Source of the DNA: Gordius sp. MW1
Lineage: Eukaryota; Nematomorpha; Gordioida; Gordea; Gordiidae
Direction: 5' to 3'
Assembly (NCBI GenBank): GCA_964036665.1
Contig: OZ038533.1
Span: 14,355,075 to 14,419,074, forward strand
DNA length: 64,000 nt
Part shown: piece after piece, positions 63,761-64,000 of the stretch
Numbering within the stretch: position 1 is the stretch's first letter
How the letters are laid out: every line of letters starts with the position of its first letter
Made by a program: the position numbers and the translations under genes
Notes under the pieces: generated by a model
What the model was told of the DNA's origin: nothing
Database searches by the model: none
The model's input: only the letters and a program-made list of their open reading frames with translations

Positions 63761-64000
63761 ATAGTTTTATGATTTATATAGCGTATTTTATTACCCAGCG
63801 TTTGTAGCTATTTTTAATTATCGCTGATATCGTGATGAATGTGCAATAGAAATAGATTTTAAATACCAATAATATTCGCTTTAAAGGTAAGTTTATCTAT
63901 TTGTTTTTTCCCATTTAATTATTTTTTTACATGTTTATTGAGTTTCAAAAAAGAAAAAATAATTAATGTATTTCTTTGGGCAACTTGTCTTGGTTGTTCA
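63761..64000. other. Window end, AT-rich DNA
   Basis: No gene. The final 25 bases (GGGCAACTTGTCTTGGTTG) match the internal unit of copies S4 and S5, so another element continues past the window. Confidence 0.5.

Overview
The window is AT-rich, intron-containing animal DNA, most likely from an invertebrate whose phylum I cannot fix. The evidence is two multi-exon genes of animal type with GT/AG introns whose phases fit throughout (a Tamalin/CYTIP-type PDZ scaffold and the rRNA methyltransferase NSUN5), two single-exon 7TM receptor genes, and a dense, layered load of eukaryotic transposable elements. No bacterial, viral or CRISPR features were seen. All four host genes lie on the minus strand.

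Layout. 1-5052: AT-rich intergenic DNA with two short dispersed repeats. 5053-10995 (possibly to a TATA-associated first exon at 14258): Tamalin/CYTIP-like gene, read right to left, with transposons in its introns. 11.1-21.6 kb: gene-poor DNA with TIR-bearing MITEs. 21.8-29.0 kb: a block of composite minisatellite elements, broken by a near-perfect 0.86 kb foldback palindrome. 30.6-34.4 kb: complete NSUN5 gene, eight exons, 465 codons. 37.6-41.2 kb: a 3.4 kb head-to-head palindrome made from two 5'-truncated Penelope-like retroelement copies (RT end plus GIY-YIG nuclease). 41.9-43.4 kb: an inverted copy of the minisatellite element. 44.8-45.9 and 55.0-56.0 kb: two paralogous receptor genes, separated by a degenerate hAT element and a 4.7 kb nested foldback structure. 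56.6-59.9 kb: a hAT element with a well-preserved 8-bp target duplication, a decayed transposase and two nested insertions. 60.1-62.05 kb: another full minisatellite element. 62.5-64 kb: a related element and more satellite.

The most interesting structure is the repeat family that dominates the window. Its members share a head (TTGCTATGCAATTTATGGGC), an inverted copy of that head near the other end, a GC-rich terminal hairpin (GGGCC-GAA-GGCCC), and variable internal minisatellite arrays. That architecture matches non-autonomous Helentron-type rolling-circle elements (HINE/DINE-1-like), an assignment inferred from structure alone. Every long minisatellite unit carries the self-complementary pair CCAATGG...CCATTGG, and three copies keep the same ~100-codon antisense reading frame.

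Exon boundaries were read by eye from splice sites, phase and remembered family sequences. No alignment or database search was run.
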